Of a DNA stretch of 64,000 nucleotides, positions 1 to 7,179 are shown in pieces. Each line of letters begins with the position of its first letter. Position 1 is the first letter of the stretch. The position numbers and the translations under genes were made by a program. Source of the DNA: Sphingomonas aerophila. Lineage in GTDB: Bacteria; Pseudomonadota; Alphaproteobacteria; Sphingomonadales; Sphingomonadaceae. The notes under the pieces were generated by a model. It saw nothing but the letters and a program-made list of their open reading frames with translations, made no database searches and had not been told where the DNA came from. The stretch spans positions 124,001 to 188,000 of the forward strand of contig NZ_JACIJK010000006.1 in the NCBI RefSeq assembly GCF_014199305.1, read 5' to 3'.

Positions 1-142
1 CGACAGCCGCCGCGTGGGTAAAGGGGTTGAACCGTGAAGGGGACACGCTGCCCATCGATGGCATCGGCCGCGTGGCATTCAGGGAAACGTCGGGCACGGC
101 AGTGTCGTGGCAAATATCCAGCCTGTAGGACAGGAAAAAGCG
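1..142. other. Edge sequence without a supported gene
   Basis: I see no convincing coding frame, RNA or repeat between the window edge and the stop codon of the DUF418 gene. Short frames on both strands lack a Shine-Dalgarno sequence and read as arginine- and proline-rich shadow sequence. The left neighbour must lie outside the window. Confidence 0.4.
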
Positions 143-1483
143 CTACCCGATCGCGACCGCTTCAGGTGCTTCAAATGCAGCGCCGCGGCGGAACGGCAGC
201 CGCCTTCCCGCGACCAGCGACCGCCAGGCCCACTCGACCGGTGCCATCCGGTACCGCTTGACCCACCAGTTCGCCGCCACCGCCAGCGCGATGTTGATCG
301 CCACAGCCGTCAGCATCAGCATCGCCCATCCCGATCGGCCGTAAAGCGCCAGGCCCCAGGGCGGGTACAACACCCACAGCGCAATCACCGTCTGCGCGAT
401 GTACACGCTCAGCGCCGTTTGCCCCACCGCGCGAAAGGGGGCCAGCACGCGGGCGCCGGTCCCACTCGCCAGCATCCAGTTCACCAGAAATATGTGGCCC
501 AGAGTCATGGCAATGCGCCCCGGCTCGTAGAGCGCCTGCGTCAGATGGGGAAAGACCCCGGTGCCAACCGACTCCGCGGCCAACGCGATCCGGATGGCAA
601 AGCCGAACAGATAGGCGGTCACGGTCGCGGCCGCATACCACCTCGCCGACAGGCTTCCTTGCAGCACACCCAGCTTGAACAGCGCCGCCCCGATCAGCAT
701 CAACGACGCCGCTTCCCAAATGATGAAGACCTCGATGCCCTTGCCTTGGATCGCCATCTCCTGGTGCCATTGCCAGCGGACCCATTGACCTGCCGTTCCC
801 GAACGCTGGGCGTCCTCCGTCGCGACCTGCTTTGCGCTGTTCGCCAGCCGCGCCGTGCGCTCCGCACGCAGCTTCACCGCCGCCTTCTGCTCGTCGGTCA
901 GGAGCCGTCCCGCCGCCTGGGCGACCTGCGCGGCCTGATAGGCAGCGATCGACTGCCCGGTGTCGACATACCCCATCCCGCCGCCCGCCAGCTGCAACAG
1001 GCTCATCGCCAGTCCGAACGCGACCAGCAATCGCGGGCGCAGGTTTCGCATGGGAAAGATGACCAGCGCCGCGATCGCATAGCTGTGCAGGATGTCGCCC
1101 GGCCACAGCAGGATAAAGATGTGAATCAGGCCGAACGCGAACAGCACGGCGTTGCGCCAATAATAGCGCTTCAGTGCCGCCCAGCGCCGCTCGTCATCGA
1201 CCAGCCGCTCGGTCAGGATGACCATGCCCGCACCGAACAGCATTTCCAGCATGCCACGCGCGGTGCCGCTTGCGACCACTTCGCGGACCCACCACGCGAC
1301 CTGGTCAGCCGCGCCCCAGCCGATATGGCGGAAGTCGCCAAAGGACGCGTTCATCGACGCGCCCATGTCGTTGATGTTCATGAACAGGATGCCGAGGATC
1401 GCGATCCCGCGCAGGATATCCAGGTTCAGCAGCCGCGGCGCGCCGTCGGGCTCTGCGACAGTTCCCAAGGCGGTGTCGGTCAT
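143..1483 (-). CDS. DUF418-family integral membrane protein
   Basis: A 446-residue polytopic membrane protein. The N-terminus has the LNLDILRGIAILGILFMNI signature (about residues 19-38) of DUF418/YeiB-like proteins, followed by several hydrophobic segments and a soluble loop rich in Ala, Arg and Gln. The C-terminal third, with a GQTALSVYIAQT stretch and WWVKRYRMAPVEWAWRS near the end, is the DUF418 domain proper. The family is widespread, resembles acyltransferase-3 membrane proteins in layout, and has no settled function. I start at the ATG at 1483, which has GGGGGAG a few bases upstream, rather than the ATG 45 nt earlier. It is transcribed leftward like rplS but is separated from it by a strong terminator, so it is probably not part of the ribosomal operon. 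Confidence 0.85.
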   Translation of the reverse strand: MTDTALGTVAEPDGAPRLLNLDILRGIAILGILFMNINDMGASMNASFGDFRHIGWGAADQVAWWVREVVASGTARGMLEMLFGAGMVILTERLVDDERRWAALKRYYWRNAVLFAFGLIHIFILLWPGDILHSYAIAALVIFPMRNLRPRLLVAFGLAMSLLQLAGGGMGYVDTGQSIAAYQAAQVAQAAGRLLTDEQKAAVKLRAERTARLANSAKQVATEDAQRSGTAGQWVRWQWHQEMAIQGKGIEVFIIWEAASLMLIGAALFKLGVLQGSLSARWYAAATVTAYLFGFAIRIALAAESVGTGVFPHLTQALYEPGRIAMTLGHIFLVNWMLASGTGARVLAPFRAVGQTALSVYIAQTVIALWVLYPPWGLALYGRSGWAMLMLTAVAINIALAVAANWWVKRYRMAPVEWAWRSLVAGRRLPFRRGAAFEAPEAVAIG

Positions 1484-1540
1484 GGCCACTCCCCCGTTGA
1501 CCGGAACGCTATCCGAACCTTGCGCCATCGCAAAACGCAG

Positions 1541-1576
1541 AAAGGGCCGCTTTCCATTGCGGGAAAGCGGCCCTTT
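1541..1576 (-). terminator. Strong hairpin terminator of the rplS operon
   Basis: A perfect 15-bp inverted repeat (AAAGGGCCGCTTTCC and its complement) with a 6-nt loop lies 24 nt after the rplS stop codon. On the minus strand it is followed shortly by a GTTTT tract. This fits an intrinsic terminator for the trmD-rplS transcript. It overlaps the 5' leader of the DUF418 gene, which therefore needs its own promoter. Confidence 0.8.
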
Positions 1577-1599
1577 CGTTTTGGCTAAACAGCGCTGAC

Positions 1600-1992
1600 T
1601 TACTCGGCGGCAGCGGTGCCCTTGGCCGGACGATTGTCGCGACGCTCGGCGATACGCGCCGACTTACCGGTGCGGCCACGCAGATAGTACAGCTTGGCAC
1701 GACGCACGGCCCCCTTGCGGACCACGTCGATCGAATCGATGTTCGGCGAATACAGCGGGAAAACGCGCTCCACGCCCTCACCAAAGCTCATCTTGCGCAC
1801 GGTGAAGGAGGAACCCATGCCCTTGTTCGAACGCGCGATGCACACGCCTTCATAGGCCTGTACGCGGGTACGGTCGCCTTCGACGACCTTCACGCCGACC
1901 TTCAGCGTATCGCCAGGACGAAATTCGGGGATCGCACGCTGGCCGGTCAGCTTGGCGATCTGCTCGGCTTCGAGCTGCTGGATGATGTTCAT
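1600..1992 (-). CDS. rplS: 50S ribosomal protein L19
   Basis: A 130-residue protein matching bacterial L19, which sits at the 30S/50S interface of the ribosome. The start [12 protein letters not shown], the [16 protein letters not shown] segment and the basic [20 protein letters not shown] region are typical. The C-terminal tail ([14 protein letters not shown]) is slightly extended and Ala-rich. The ATG at 1992 is 4 nt after the trmD stop and has AAAGGA upstream, inside trmD, so translation is probably coupled. A longer frame to 2049 has no family support at its N-terminus. Last gene of its operon, followed by the hairpin at 1541-1576. Confidence 0.97.
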   Translation of the reverse strand: MNIIQQLEAEQIAKLTGQRAIPEFRPGDTLKVGVKVVEGDRTRVQAYEGVCIARSNKGMGSSFTVRKMSFGEGVERVFPLYSPNIDSIDVVRKGAVRRAKLYYLRGRTGKSARIAERRDNRPAKGTAAAE

Positions 1993-1996
1993 AACG

Positions 1997-2725
1997 TCAG
2001 TCCTTTTCGCGCCGCGCGCCAGAGGGCGACCTGACCCGAGCGCCCTCATGGCGCTCCCAAAGGTCCGGCCGCCTTAGCCGTGTGTCGATCTCCGCCTGAC
2101 GCAAACGCCAGGCAGCGATCTTCGCATGATCCCCCGATCGCAGCACTTCGGGGATCGTGCGCCCTTCCCATTCATATGGTCGGGTATAATGCGGGTATTC
2201 GAGAAGGCCGCTTTCGAAGCTTTCCTCGACTCCGCTGGTGGGCGCGCCCATTACGCCGGGAAGCAGCCGAATGCAAGCATCCAGCAGCACCAGCGCCGCC
2301 ATCTCGCCGCCTGAAAGCACATAGTCGCCGATGGAGACTTCCTCGATCGCCCGTGCCTCGAACAATCGCTGGTCGAACCCCTCGAACCGGCCGCACAACA
2401 GCGTGACCCCCGGCCCCGCCGCCAGCTCGCGCACCCGCGCCTGGGTCAACGGCGCGCCCCGCGGCGTCATCGCGAGTACCGGGCGCCCCTGCCCTTCCAC
2501 ACTGTCCAGCGCCGCCGCGACCACGTCCGCGCGCAGCACCATGCCAGCCCCGCCGCCTGCCGGCGTATCATCGACCGAGCGATGCTTGTCCGTCGCGAAC
2601 TCGCGGATCTGCACCGCGTCGAGCGACCAGCGCTCCTCCCGCAACGCCCGCCCCGCCAGCGATACGCCGAGCGGCCCGGGAAACATCTCGGGGTACAGGG
2701 TCAACACGGTCGCGGCAAAGGTCAT
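1997..2725 (-). CDS. trmD: tRNA (guanine37-N1)-methyltransferase TrmD
   Basis: A 242-residue SPOUT-class enzyme that methylates N1 of G37 in tRNAs with G36, using S-adenosylmethionine and preventing +1 frameshifts. The N-terminus [18 protein letters not shown], the GGGAGMVLR segment, the trefoil-knot motifs [12 protein letters not shown] and [11 protein letters not shown], and the C-terminal helical domain ending [11 protein letters not shown] are all present. The start at 2725 overlaps the stop of the preceding small membrane gene by 4 nt (ATGA), which decides it over the longer open frame. It is followed directly by rplS. In many bacteria rimM is the neighbour; here rimM lies about 1.6 kb upstream, across two opposite-strand genes. 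Confidence 0.96.
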   Translation of the reverse strand: MTFAATVLTLYPEMFPGPLGVSLAGRALREERWSLDAVQIREFATDKHRSVDDTPAGGGAGMVLRADVVAAALDSVEGQGRPVLAMTPRGAPLTQARVRELAAGPGVTLLCGRFEGFDQRLFEARAIEEVSIGDYVLSGGEMAALVLLDACIRLLPGVMGAPTSGVEESFESGLLEYPHYTRPYEWEGRTIPEVLRSGDHAKIAAWRLRQAEIDTRLRRPDLWERHEGARVRSPSGARREKD

Positions 2726-2955
2726 CGGGGCCTCACCACCGCGTAGGTGAAGCCGCCCGCCAAAAGGCCGTACAAGGCAATCAGCGGCGAGAGGAATAAG
2801 GCGAGGCCCTGCGTCGCTACGGCCGCAACAAACGTCGGTATGGCCGCCGCCATCAAAACCACGACCCTCGGCGGCCACTTACGGTGAAAGTCGACCAGCC
2901 GACGTCCGATCAACGTGACCAGCACGGGACTGAGCAAGAGTAACATTAAGGACAT
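2722..2955 (-). CDS. Small hypothetical membrane protein coupled to trmD
   Basis: A 77-residue protein with two or three hydrophobic segments ([17 protein letters not shown], then [17 protein letters not shown] and [19 protein letters not shown]) and a basic loop [14 protein letters not shown] do not recognise the family. Its stop overlaps the trmD start by 4 nt, so it is probably co-translated with trmD and lies first in the trmD-rplS unit. A nearby ATG at 2946 is an alternative start. The upstream gene is divergent, so a promoter for both should lie around 2956-2997. Confidence 0.55.
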   Translation of the reverse strand: MSLMLLLLSPVLVTLIGRRLVDFHRKWPPRVVVLMAAAIPTFVAAVATQGLALFLSPLIALYGLLAGGFTYAVVRPR

Positions 2956-2997
2956 CCGGATCGCTATTGCCGCTCGCGAACCGGCGGGCAAGGAACG

Positions 2998-3942
2998 ATG
3001 CCGCCGGATGTGCGCTTGCTCGCTGGCATGAACGAAACCGACGACTGCATCATCATCGGCGCGGGGCCGGCGGGCCTCACCGCCGCCATCTACCTCGCGC
3101 GGTTCCACCTACGCATCCGGCTGTTCGACTCCGGGTCGAGCCGCGCCGCGTTGATCCCGTGCACCCACAACCATGCGGGTTATCCAGAGGGGATCAAGGG
3201 CACCGACCTGCTGCTCCTGATGCGCCAGCAGGCCGAGAAATACGGCGCTGTCCGGGAAACGGTGAAGGTCACGGCAATCGAGCGGAGCGGGCAGGAGTTC
3301 CGGGTGATTGCCGGCGACCGTGAGTTCGGCGGCCGCACCGTCCTCCTCGCGACCGGCGTGGTGAACCTCCGCCCCGATATGCCCGACGACGTCCATGACG
3401 AGGGGCTCGCGCGCGGGCTGTTACGCTACTGCCCCATCTGCGACGGCTATGAAGTAACCGACAAGCGCGTAGGCGTAATTGGAACGGGCGACCATGGCAT
3501 GCGGGAGGCGCTGTTCCTGCGCGGCTACACCAAGGACGTGTCGCTGATCGCGCCAGAGGCCGAGCACATGCTAGATGACTCATGCCGCGCCAAGCTGGAC
3601 GAGGCCGGCATCACCCGCATCGATGGCCCATGTGGCGGTTGGGCGTTGGAGGGCGACCGGATCGCCTTCGATACCGCGGCCGGTCGCCTCTCATTCAACA
3701 GCGTCTACCCGGCCATGGGCTCGCACATCCGTTCCGAACTCGCGGTCGCAGCCGGCGCAAAGGCGACGGACGAAGGGTGCCTGGACGTGGACGACCACCA
3801 ACGCACCACCATCCCGGGCCTGTTCGCCGCGGGCGACGTGGTGAAGGGCCTCGACCAGATCAGCCACGCTATGGGCGAAGCCGGCGTTGCCGCAACAACC
3901 ATCCGCAACACACTTGGCGAACGCGCGCCGTTATGGCGCTGA
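2998..3942 (+). CDS. Thioredoxin-reductase-like FAD/NAD(P) oxidoreductase
   Basis: A 314-residue pyridine nucleotide-disulphide oxidoreductase of the two-domain thioredoxin reductase type. It has the FAD-binding [20 protein letters not shown] near the N-terminus, an NAD(P) site around [13 protein letters not shown], a redox-type CxxC in [10 protein letters not shown], and a C-terminal FAD motif [14 protein letters not shown]. It is more divergent than the trxB gene at 56.7 kb, which has the standard CATC motif, so it may serve another acceptor. The ATG at 2998 has AAGGA upstream; the ATG at 3028 (MNETDD) fits the usual family start but has poor ribosome-binding sequence. It is followed 10 nt later by an 80-residue gene and lies on the opposite strand within the rimM/trmD region. 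Confidence 0.85.
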   Translation: MPPDVRLLAGMNETDDCIIIGAGPAGLTAAIYLARFHLRIRLFDSGSSRAALIPCTHNHAGYPEGIKGTDLLLLMRQQAEKYGAVRETVKVTAIERSGQEFRVIAGDREFGGRTVLLATGVVNLRPDMPDDVHDEGLARGLLRYCPICDGYEVTDKRVGVIGTGDHGMREALFLRGYTKDVSLIAPEAEHMLDDSCRAKLDEAGITRIDGPCGGWALEGDRIAFDTAAGRLSFNSVYPAMGSHIRSELAVAAGAKATDEGCLDVDDHQRTTIPGLFAAGDVVKGLDQISHAMGEAGVAATTIRNTLGERAPLWR

Positions 3943-3952
3943 AGGAGAGATC

Positions 3953-4195
3953 ATGACCGACACGACCAACCAGGACGGCACGATCCAGACCCGCCGCCGC
4001 GAAATCGCCGCCGAGCATGTCCTGTTCAAGCTGATCGAATACGTCGAATCCAAGCACCCCGGCCTGCTCGACTTTGTGGAAACAAGCCTGGACCATCTTG
4101 GCGATCCGGCAACGGACGGCAGCAAGAATGACGAAGCCGTTCGGGAGATTGCCCGCAAGATGATCACTGGCGCGCGGCGTCAGGGCGTCAGCTAA
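3953..4195 (+). CDS. Conserved-looking small soluble protein, partner of the flavoprotein
   Basis: An 80-residue hydrophilic protein starting MTDTTNQDG with GAAGGAGA placed 6-8 nt before the ATG, a near-ideal ribosome-binding site. It reads as mostly helical, with EIAAEHVLFKLIEYVESKHP and a C-terminal VREIARKMITGARRQG. I do not recognise the family. It begins 10 nt after the flavoprotein stop, so the two are almost certainly co-transcribed. No signal peptide, membrane segment or cysteine is present, so it is not an obvious redox carrier. Confidence 0.6.
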   Translation: MTDTTNQDGTIQTRRREIAAEHVLFKLIEYVESKHPGLLDFVETSLDHLGDPATDGSKNDEAVREIARKMITGARRQGVS

Positions 4196-4214
4196 CCCGC
4201 ACGGCCCAGCGTCG

Positions 4215-4251
4215 TACCCGGTGGCTCCGCCAGCGCAGGAGCACCGGGGTA
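4215..4251. terminator. Imperfect inverted repeat between convergent genes
   Basis: TACCCGGTGGCTCC and GGAGCACCGGGGTA form a stem with one bulge on each side and a 9-nt loop. It lies 20 nt after the stop of the small rightward gene and about 100 nt after the end of leftward rimM, so it could end either transcript. There is no clear U-tract. Confidence 0.45.
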
Positions 4252-4352
4252 GCTGCCGCTCCTACGCGTTCGTCGGACAGAAGCTGGAGCGGAGCGCACC
4301 CGAACCCTGCTGACCGAAACACGAGTACGGTCTGACTGGTCGGTCGGGCGAC

Positions 4353-4823
4353 CTAACCCTCGGCGAACGCGTGGCTGACGATCAGCCGTTCGCCATCCCA
4401 TTCCGGCACCGCCTCGGGCCGCATCGGAATCATGAACCGTCGCCCGTTCGGACGCTCAATTTCGATCACGTCACCTGCACCGAAATTCTCGACCAGCACG
4501 ACACGACCCAGCGCCTCGCCGTCCGGGGTCACCGCAGGAAGCCCAATCAGGTCGGCGTGATAATACTCGCCCTCCTCCAACGGGGGCAGTGTGTCGCGCG
4601 ACACGGTCAGCTCTGTTCCACGCAACGCCTCGGCGGCCGTGCGGTCTTCAACCTCCGCAAAGCGGGCGATTTCTCCGCGCAGGCTCTTAACCGTCAGCCG
4701 GCCGCCGTTGAACGACCGGTAGCCCGACAGGTCACCGGTAAACAGCTTCAGGCGCACTTCGCCGCCGATGCCATGGGCACCAGTGACGACGGCCAGCGTC
4801 ACCGTGCGCTCGCCGTCGCTCAC
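4353..4823 (-). CDS. rimM: Ribosome maturation factor RimM
   Basis: RimM assists maturation of the 30S head by binding S19 and pre-16S rRNA. The N-terminal RimM domain is clear (VTLAVVTGAHGIGGEVRLKL), as is the C-terminal PRC-barrel (EEGEYYHADLIGLP through ALGRVVLVENFGAGDVIEI and MIPMRPEAVPEWDG). I place the start at GTG 4823, giving 156 residues, close to the family norm. An in-frame ATG at 4958 would add 45 Pro/Lys-rich residues unlike RimM. That stretch is instead better explained by the 51-aa gene in another frame, whose stop lies 4 nt before this GTG. The ribosome-binding site is weak, which fits translational coupling to that small gene. Operon ffh-rpsP-(small ORF)-rimM. Confidence 0.9.
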   Translation of the reverse strand: MSDGERTVTLAVVTGAHGIGGEVRLKLFTGDLSGYRSFNGGRLTVKSLRGEIARFAEVEDRTAAEALRGTELTVSRDTLPPLEEGEYYHADLIGLPAVTPDGEALGRVVLVENFGAGDVIEIERPNGRRFMIPMRPEAVPEWDGERLIVSHAFAEG

Positions 4824-4827
4824 AGGC

Positions 4828-4983
4828 TCAGCGCTCGTCGGCTGTTTCACCGGTGATGACACCTTCGGGGGAGCCGCTGTCACCCGTGGGGGCATCGTCG
4901 GCTCCTTCGGCGGGCTCGGTGGTCGAGACCCCCTGGTTGGTCGCGTCTTGCTGGTCATCGCGGCGGTCGGTGTCGGCAGTCAT
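4828..4983 (-). CDS. 51-residue acidic micro-protein between rpsP and rimM
   Basis: ATG at 4983, with GAGGAG 7 nt upstream, opens a 51-codon frame reading MTADTDRRDDQQDATNQ and ending ITGETADER. Third codon positions are almost all G or C, as in real genes of this genome, whereas the overlapping N-terminal extension of rimM in the other frame looks like shadow sequence. The product is strongly acidic, Asp/Thr-rich, without hydrophobic segments, and probably disordered. Its stop sits 4 nt before the proposed rimM GTG, so it may exist mainly to deliver ribosomes to rimM. I do not recognise a family. Confidence 0.6.
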   Translation of the reverse strand: MTADTDRRDDQQDATNQGVSTTEPAEGADDAPTGDSGSPEGVITGETADER

Positions 4984-5052
4984 GCAGCATCTCCTCGGGT
5001 TACCCCGGGGCAACGCATGACTGCCGCATTCCGATGCTTCGAAAGCCGAAGC

Positions 5053-5442
5053 TTACTCGGCGGCCGCTTCTTCGGTCGCCGGAGTTGCGGCAGCTTCCTC
5101 GGCGGCGCGCTGCTTCTCGGCACGCTCCTCGGCGCGCTCCTTGGCCTTCTCGCCCGGCTCACCCTTCTTGGGGTTGCTGCGCTCCGCGCGCTCACGAACG
5201 CCAGCGGCGTCCAGGAAGCGGGCAACGCGATCGGTCGGCTGGGCGCCGACGGACAGCCAGTGCTTGGCACGCTCGCCGTCGAGCTGGACGCGCTGATCCG
5301 AATCCTTGGCCAGCAGCGGGTTGTAGTTGCCGATCTTCTCGATGAACTTGCCGTCACGCGGGCTGCGCGCGTCGGCAACGACGATGCGATAGTAAGGACG
5401 CTTCTTGGAGCCGCCACGCGACAAGCGAATGCTGAGTGCCAT
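5053..5442 (-). CDS. rpsP: 30S ribosomal protein S16 with long Ala/Glu-rich tail
   Basis: S16 is a primary assembly protein of the small subunit. The core [38 protein letters not shown] and YNPL are canonical. The full product is 129 residues, longer than typical S16 (about 80-90), because of a charged tail from about residue 85 ([19 protein letters not shown], ending ATEEAAAE). Such tails are usual in alphaproteobacterial S16. It lies 36 nt downstream of ffh and is followed by the 51-residue ORF and rimM. Confidence 0.97.
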   Translation of the reverse strand: MALSIRLSRGGSKKRPYYRIVVADARSPRDGKFIEKIGNYNPLLAKDSDQRVQLDGERAKHWLSVGAQPTDRVARFLDAAGVRERAERSNPKKGEPGEKAKERAEERAEKQRAAEEAAATPATEEAAAE

Positions 5443-5478
5443 TGGTAATCTTCCTTCGTGTTTCGAGTAGGTTGAGAG

Positions 5479-6951
5479 TTATTTCTTCTTGTTCATCAGC
5501 GCGGCGAGCTCTGGCGGCAGGCCGCCGCCCGGCAAGCCAGGCAGGCCGCCGCCAGCCTTGGTAAGCGCCTCGCCCATGTCCGCGCCGCCGATCGCATTGC
5601 CCAGGCCGCCAAGGCCGCCCTTGCCCAGCATCGCCATCATGCCCTTGATCCCGCCCATCTTCTTGATGCGCTTCATGGCGGTTGCCATTTCCTGATGCAT
5701 CTTGAGCAGCTTGTTGACCTCCTGGACCGTGGTGCCGGAGCCCTTGGCGATGCGGATCTTGCGTTTGGCGTTGATCAGCTCGGGCTTGGCGCGTTCTTTC
5801 GCGGTCATGGAGCTGATCACGGCGTCCATGTGGGTCAGCACCTTGTCGCCGCCAGCCTGTTGCAGCGCGCCCTGCGCCTTCTTCATGCCGGGCATCATGC
5901 CGGCCAATGCGCCCAGGCCACCCATGCGGCGCATCTGCGACAACTGGCTGCGCAGGTCATTCAGGTCGAACTGACCCTTGGCCATGCGCGACGCCATGCG
6001 CTCGGCGTCTTCCTGCTGGATCGACTCCGCCGCGCGCTCGACCAGGCTGACGACGTCGCCCATGCCAAGGATGCGGCCGGCAACACGCGCCGGGTGAAAG
6101 GCTTCCAGCGCGTCGAGCTTCTCGCCCGTTCCCGCGAACTTGATCGGCTTGCCGGTGACAGCCCGCATCGACAGCGCCGCGCCGCCGCGCGCATCGCCGT
6201 CCATGCGGGTCAGCACCACGCCCGTCAGCGGCACCTGGTCGGAGAAGTTCTGCGCGACGTTGACCGCGTCCTGGCCGGTCAGGCTGTCAACGACCAGCAG
6301 GATCTCCTGCGGACGCGCGATGTCGGCCACGGCCTTCATCTCGTCCATCAGCGCCTGGTCGACGTGCAGACGGCCCGCCGTGTCGAGCATCAGCACGTCA
6401 AAGCCCTGAAGCTTCGCGGCCTGAAGCGCGCGGCGCGCGATGTCGACCGGCTGCTGCCCCGGGATGATCGGCAGCGTCGCCACTTCGACCTGCGTGCCGA
6501 GCGTCGCCAGCTGCTCCTGCGCATTCGGGCGATTGACGTCGAGCGACGCCATCATGACCTTTTTGCCGTCACGGCCCTTCAGCCGGCGTGCGATCTTGGC
6601 GGTGGTGGTGGTCTTGCCCGAACCCTGGAGACCGACCATCATCACGATGGCAGGCGGCGAGACGTTCAGGTCGAGTTCCGACGCGTCCGCGCCCAGCATC
6701 TCGACCAGCGCATCGTTGACGATCTTGACGACCTGCTGGCCCGGCGTGACCGAGCGCAGAACGTTGTGGCCGATCGCTTTTTCGGTAACATCGTCGACGA
6801 ACTTGCGAGCGACGGGCAGCGCCACGTCCGCTTCCAGCAGCGCCACGCGAACTTCGCGCATCGCGGTCCGCACATCGCCTTCGGTCAGGGCGCCACGTCC
6901 GCGCAGGCGGTCGAAGACGCCGCCAAGCCGGTCGCTCAGACTGTCAAACAT
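5479..6951 (-). CDS. ffh: Signal recognition particle protein Ffh (SRP54)
   Basis: The 490-residue GTPase of the bacterial SRP, which binds 4.5S RNA and signal sequences and docks with FtsY. Domains: N-domain helices (residues 1 to about 90), G-domain with GLQGSGKTTTTAKIARRLKG (about 107-126), DTAGRLHVD and VLTRMDGDARGG, and a methionine-rich M-domain with MRRMGGLGALAGMMPGMKKA and the RNA-binding GSGTTVQEVNKLL segment. The C-terminus is Gly/Pro-rich. It starts with MFDSLSDRLGGVFDRLRGRG as in relatives. Both its partners are in this window: ftsY at 10.0 kb and the SRP RNA at 32.3 kb. It is the first gene of the leftward ffh-rpsP-rimM operon. Confidence 0.98.
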   Translation of the reverse strand: MFDSLSDRLGGVFDRLRGRGALTEGDVRTAMREVRVALLEADVALPVARKFVDDVTEKAIGHNVLRSVTPGQQVVKIVNDALVEMLGADASELDLNVSPPAIVMMVGLQGSGKTTTTAKIARRLKGRDGKKVMMASLDVNRPNAQEQLATLGTQVEVATLPIIPGQQPVDIARRALQAAKLQGFDVLMLDTAGRLHVDQALMDEMKAVADIARPQEILLVVDSLTGQDAVNVAQNFSDQVPLTGVVLTRMDGDARGGAALSMRAVTGKPIKFAGTGEKLDALEAFHPARVAGRILGMGDVVSLVERAAESIQQEDAERMASRMAKGQFDLNDLRSQLSQMRRMGGLGALAGMMPGMKKAQGALQQAGGDKVLTHMDAVISSMTAKERAKPELINAKRKIRIAKGSGTTVQEVNKLLKMHQEMATAMKRIKKMGGIKGMMAMLGKGGLGGLGNAIGGADMGEALTKAGGGLPGLPGGGLPPELAALMNKKK

Positions 6952-7179
6952 CGCCTACACCTCATCAACAAGTTGCTAAACGCAAGAAACGCCGGCGGGC
7001 GAAACCTCGCCGGCCAGCGTGCATCCTTGGATGCTTCATCTTCACGTCCTGCAACGGACTTGGGTGTGCTCCTACGCGACAGGCAGGCGAAATGCAAGGG
7101 AAGCTCCCGCCATACCCGCGCCTTAACGCCGTCTACACTGCTGCCGTGGCAAGCGAGGCTTTGGGAGACGCGCTTGACG
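6952..7179. other. Divergent intergenic region ffh / diguanylate cyclase
   Basis: A 228-nt gap between divergent genes that must hold both promoters. It contains a small perfect hairpin GCATCC-TT-GGATGC (7021-7034) and a larger imperfect one built from GCCGGCGGG and CCTCGCCGGC just before it. Their position fits 5' leader structures of ffh. I cannot assign -35/-10 elements with confidence. Confidence 0.35.

Noticed and set aside
107-1588. Long plus-strand open frame (493 codons) opposite the DUF418 gene
   Set aside because: Arg/His/Gln/Pro-rich product with no domain, mirror of a clear membrane protein on the other strand; a shadow frame caused by high GC.
4353-4958. RimM start at ATG 4958 (201 residues)
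   Set aside because: The added 45 residues are Pro/Lys-rich and unlike RimM; coding signal there is in another frame, ending just before GTG 4823.
5695-7179. Plus-strand open frame upstream of and in frame with the GGDEF-EAL gene, across ffh
   Set aside because: It is antisense to ffh, has low-complexity His/Arg/Leu sequence and lacks any ribosome-binding site; the true start is at 7180 or 7174.
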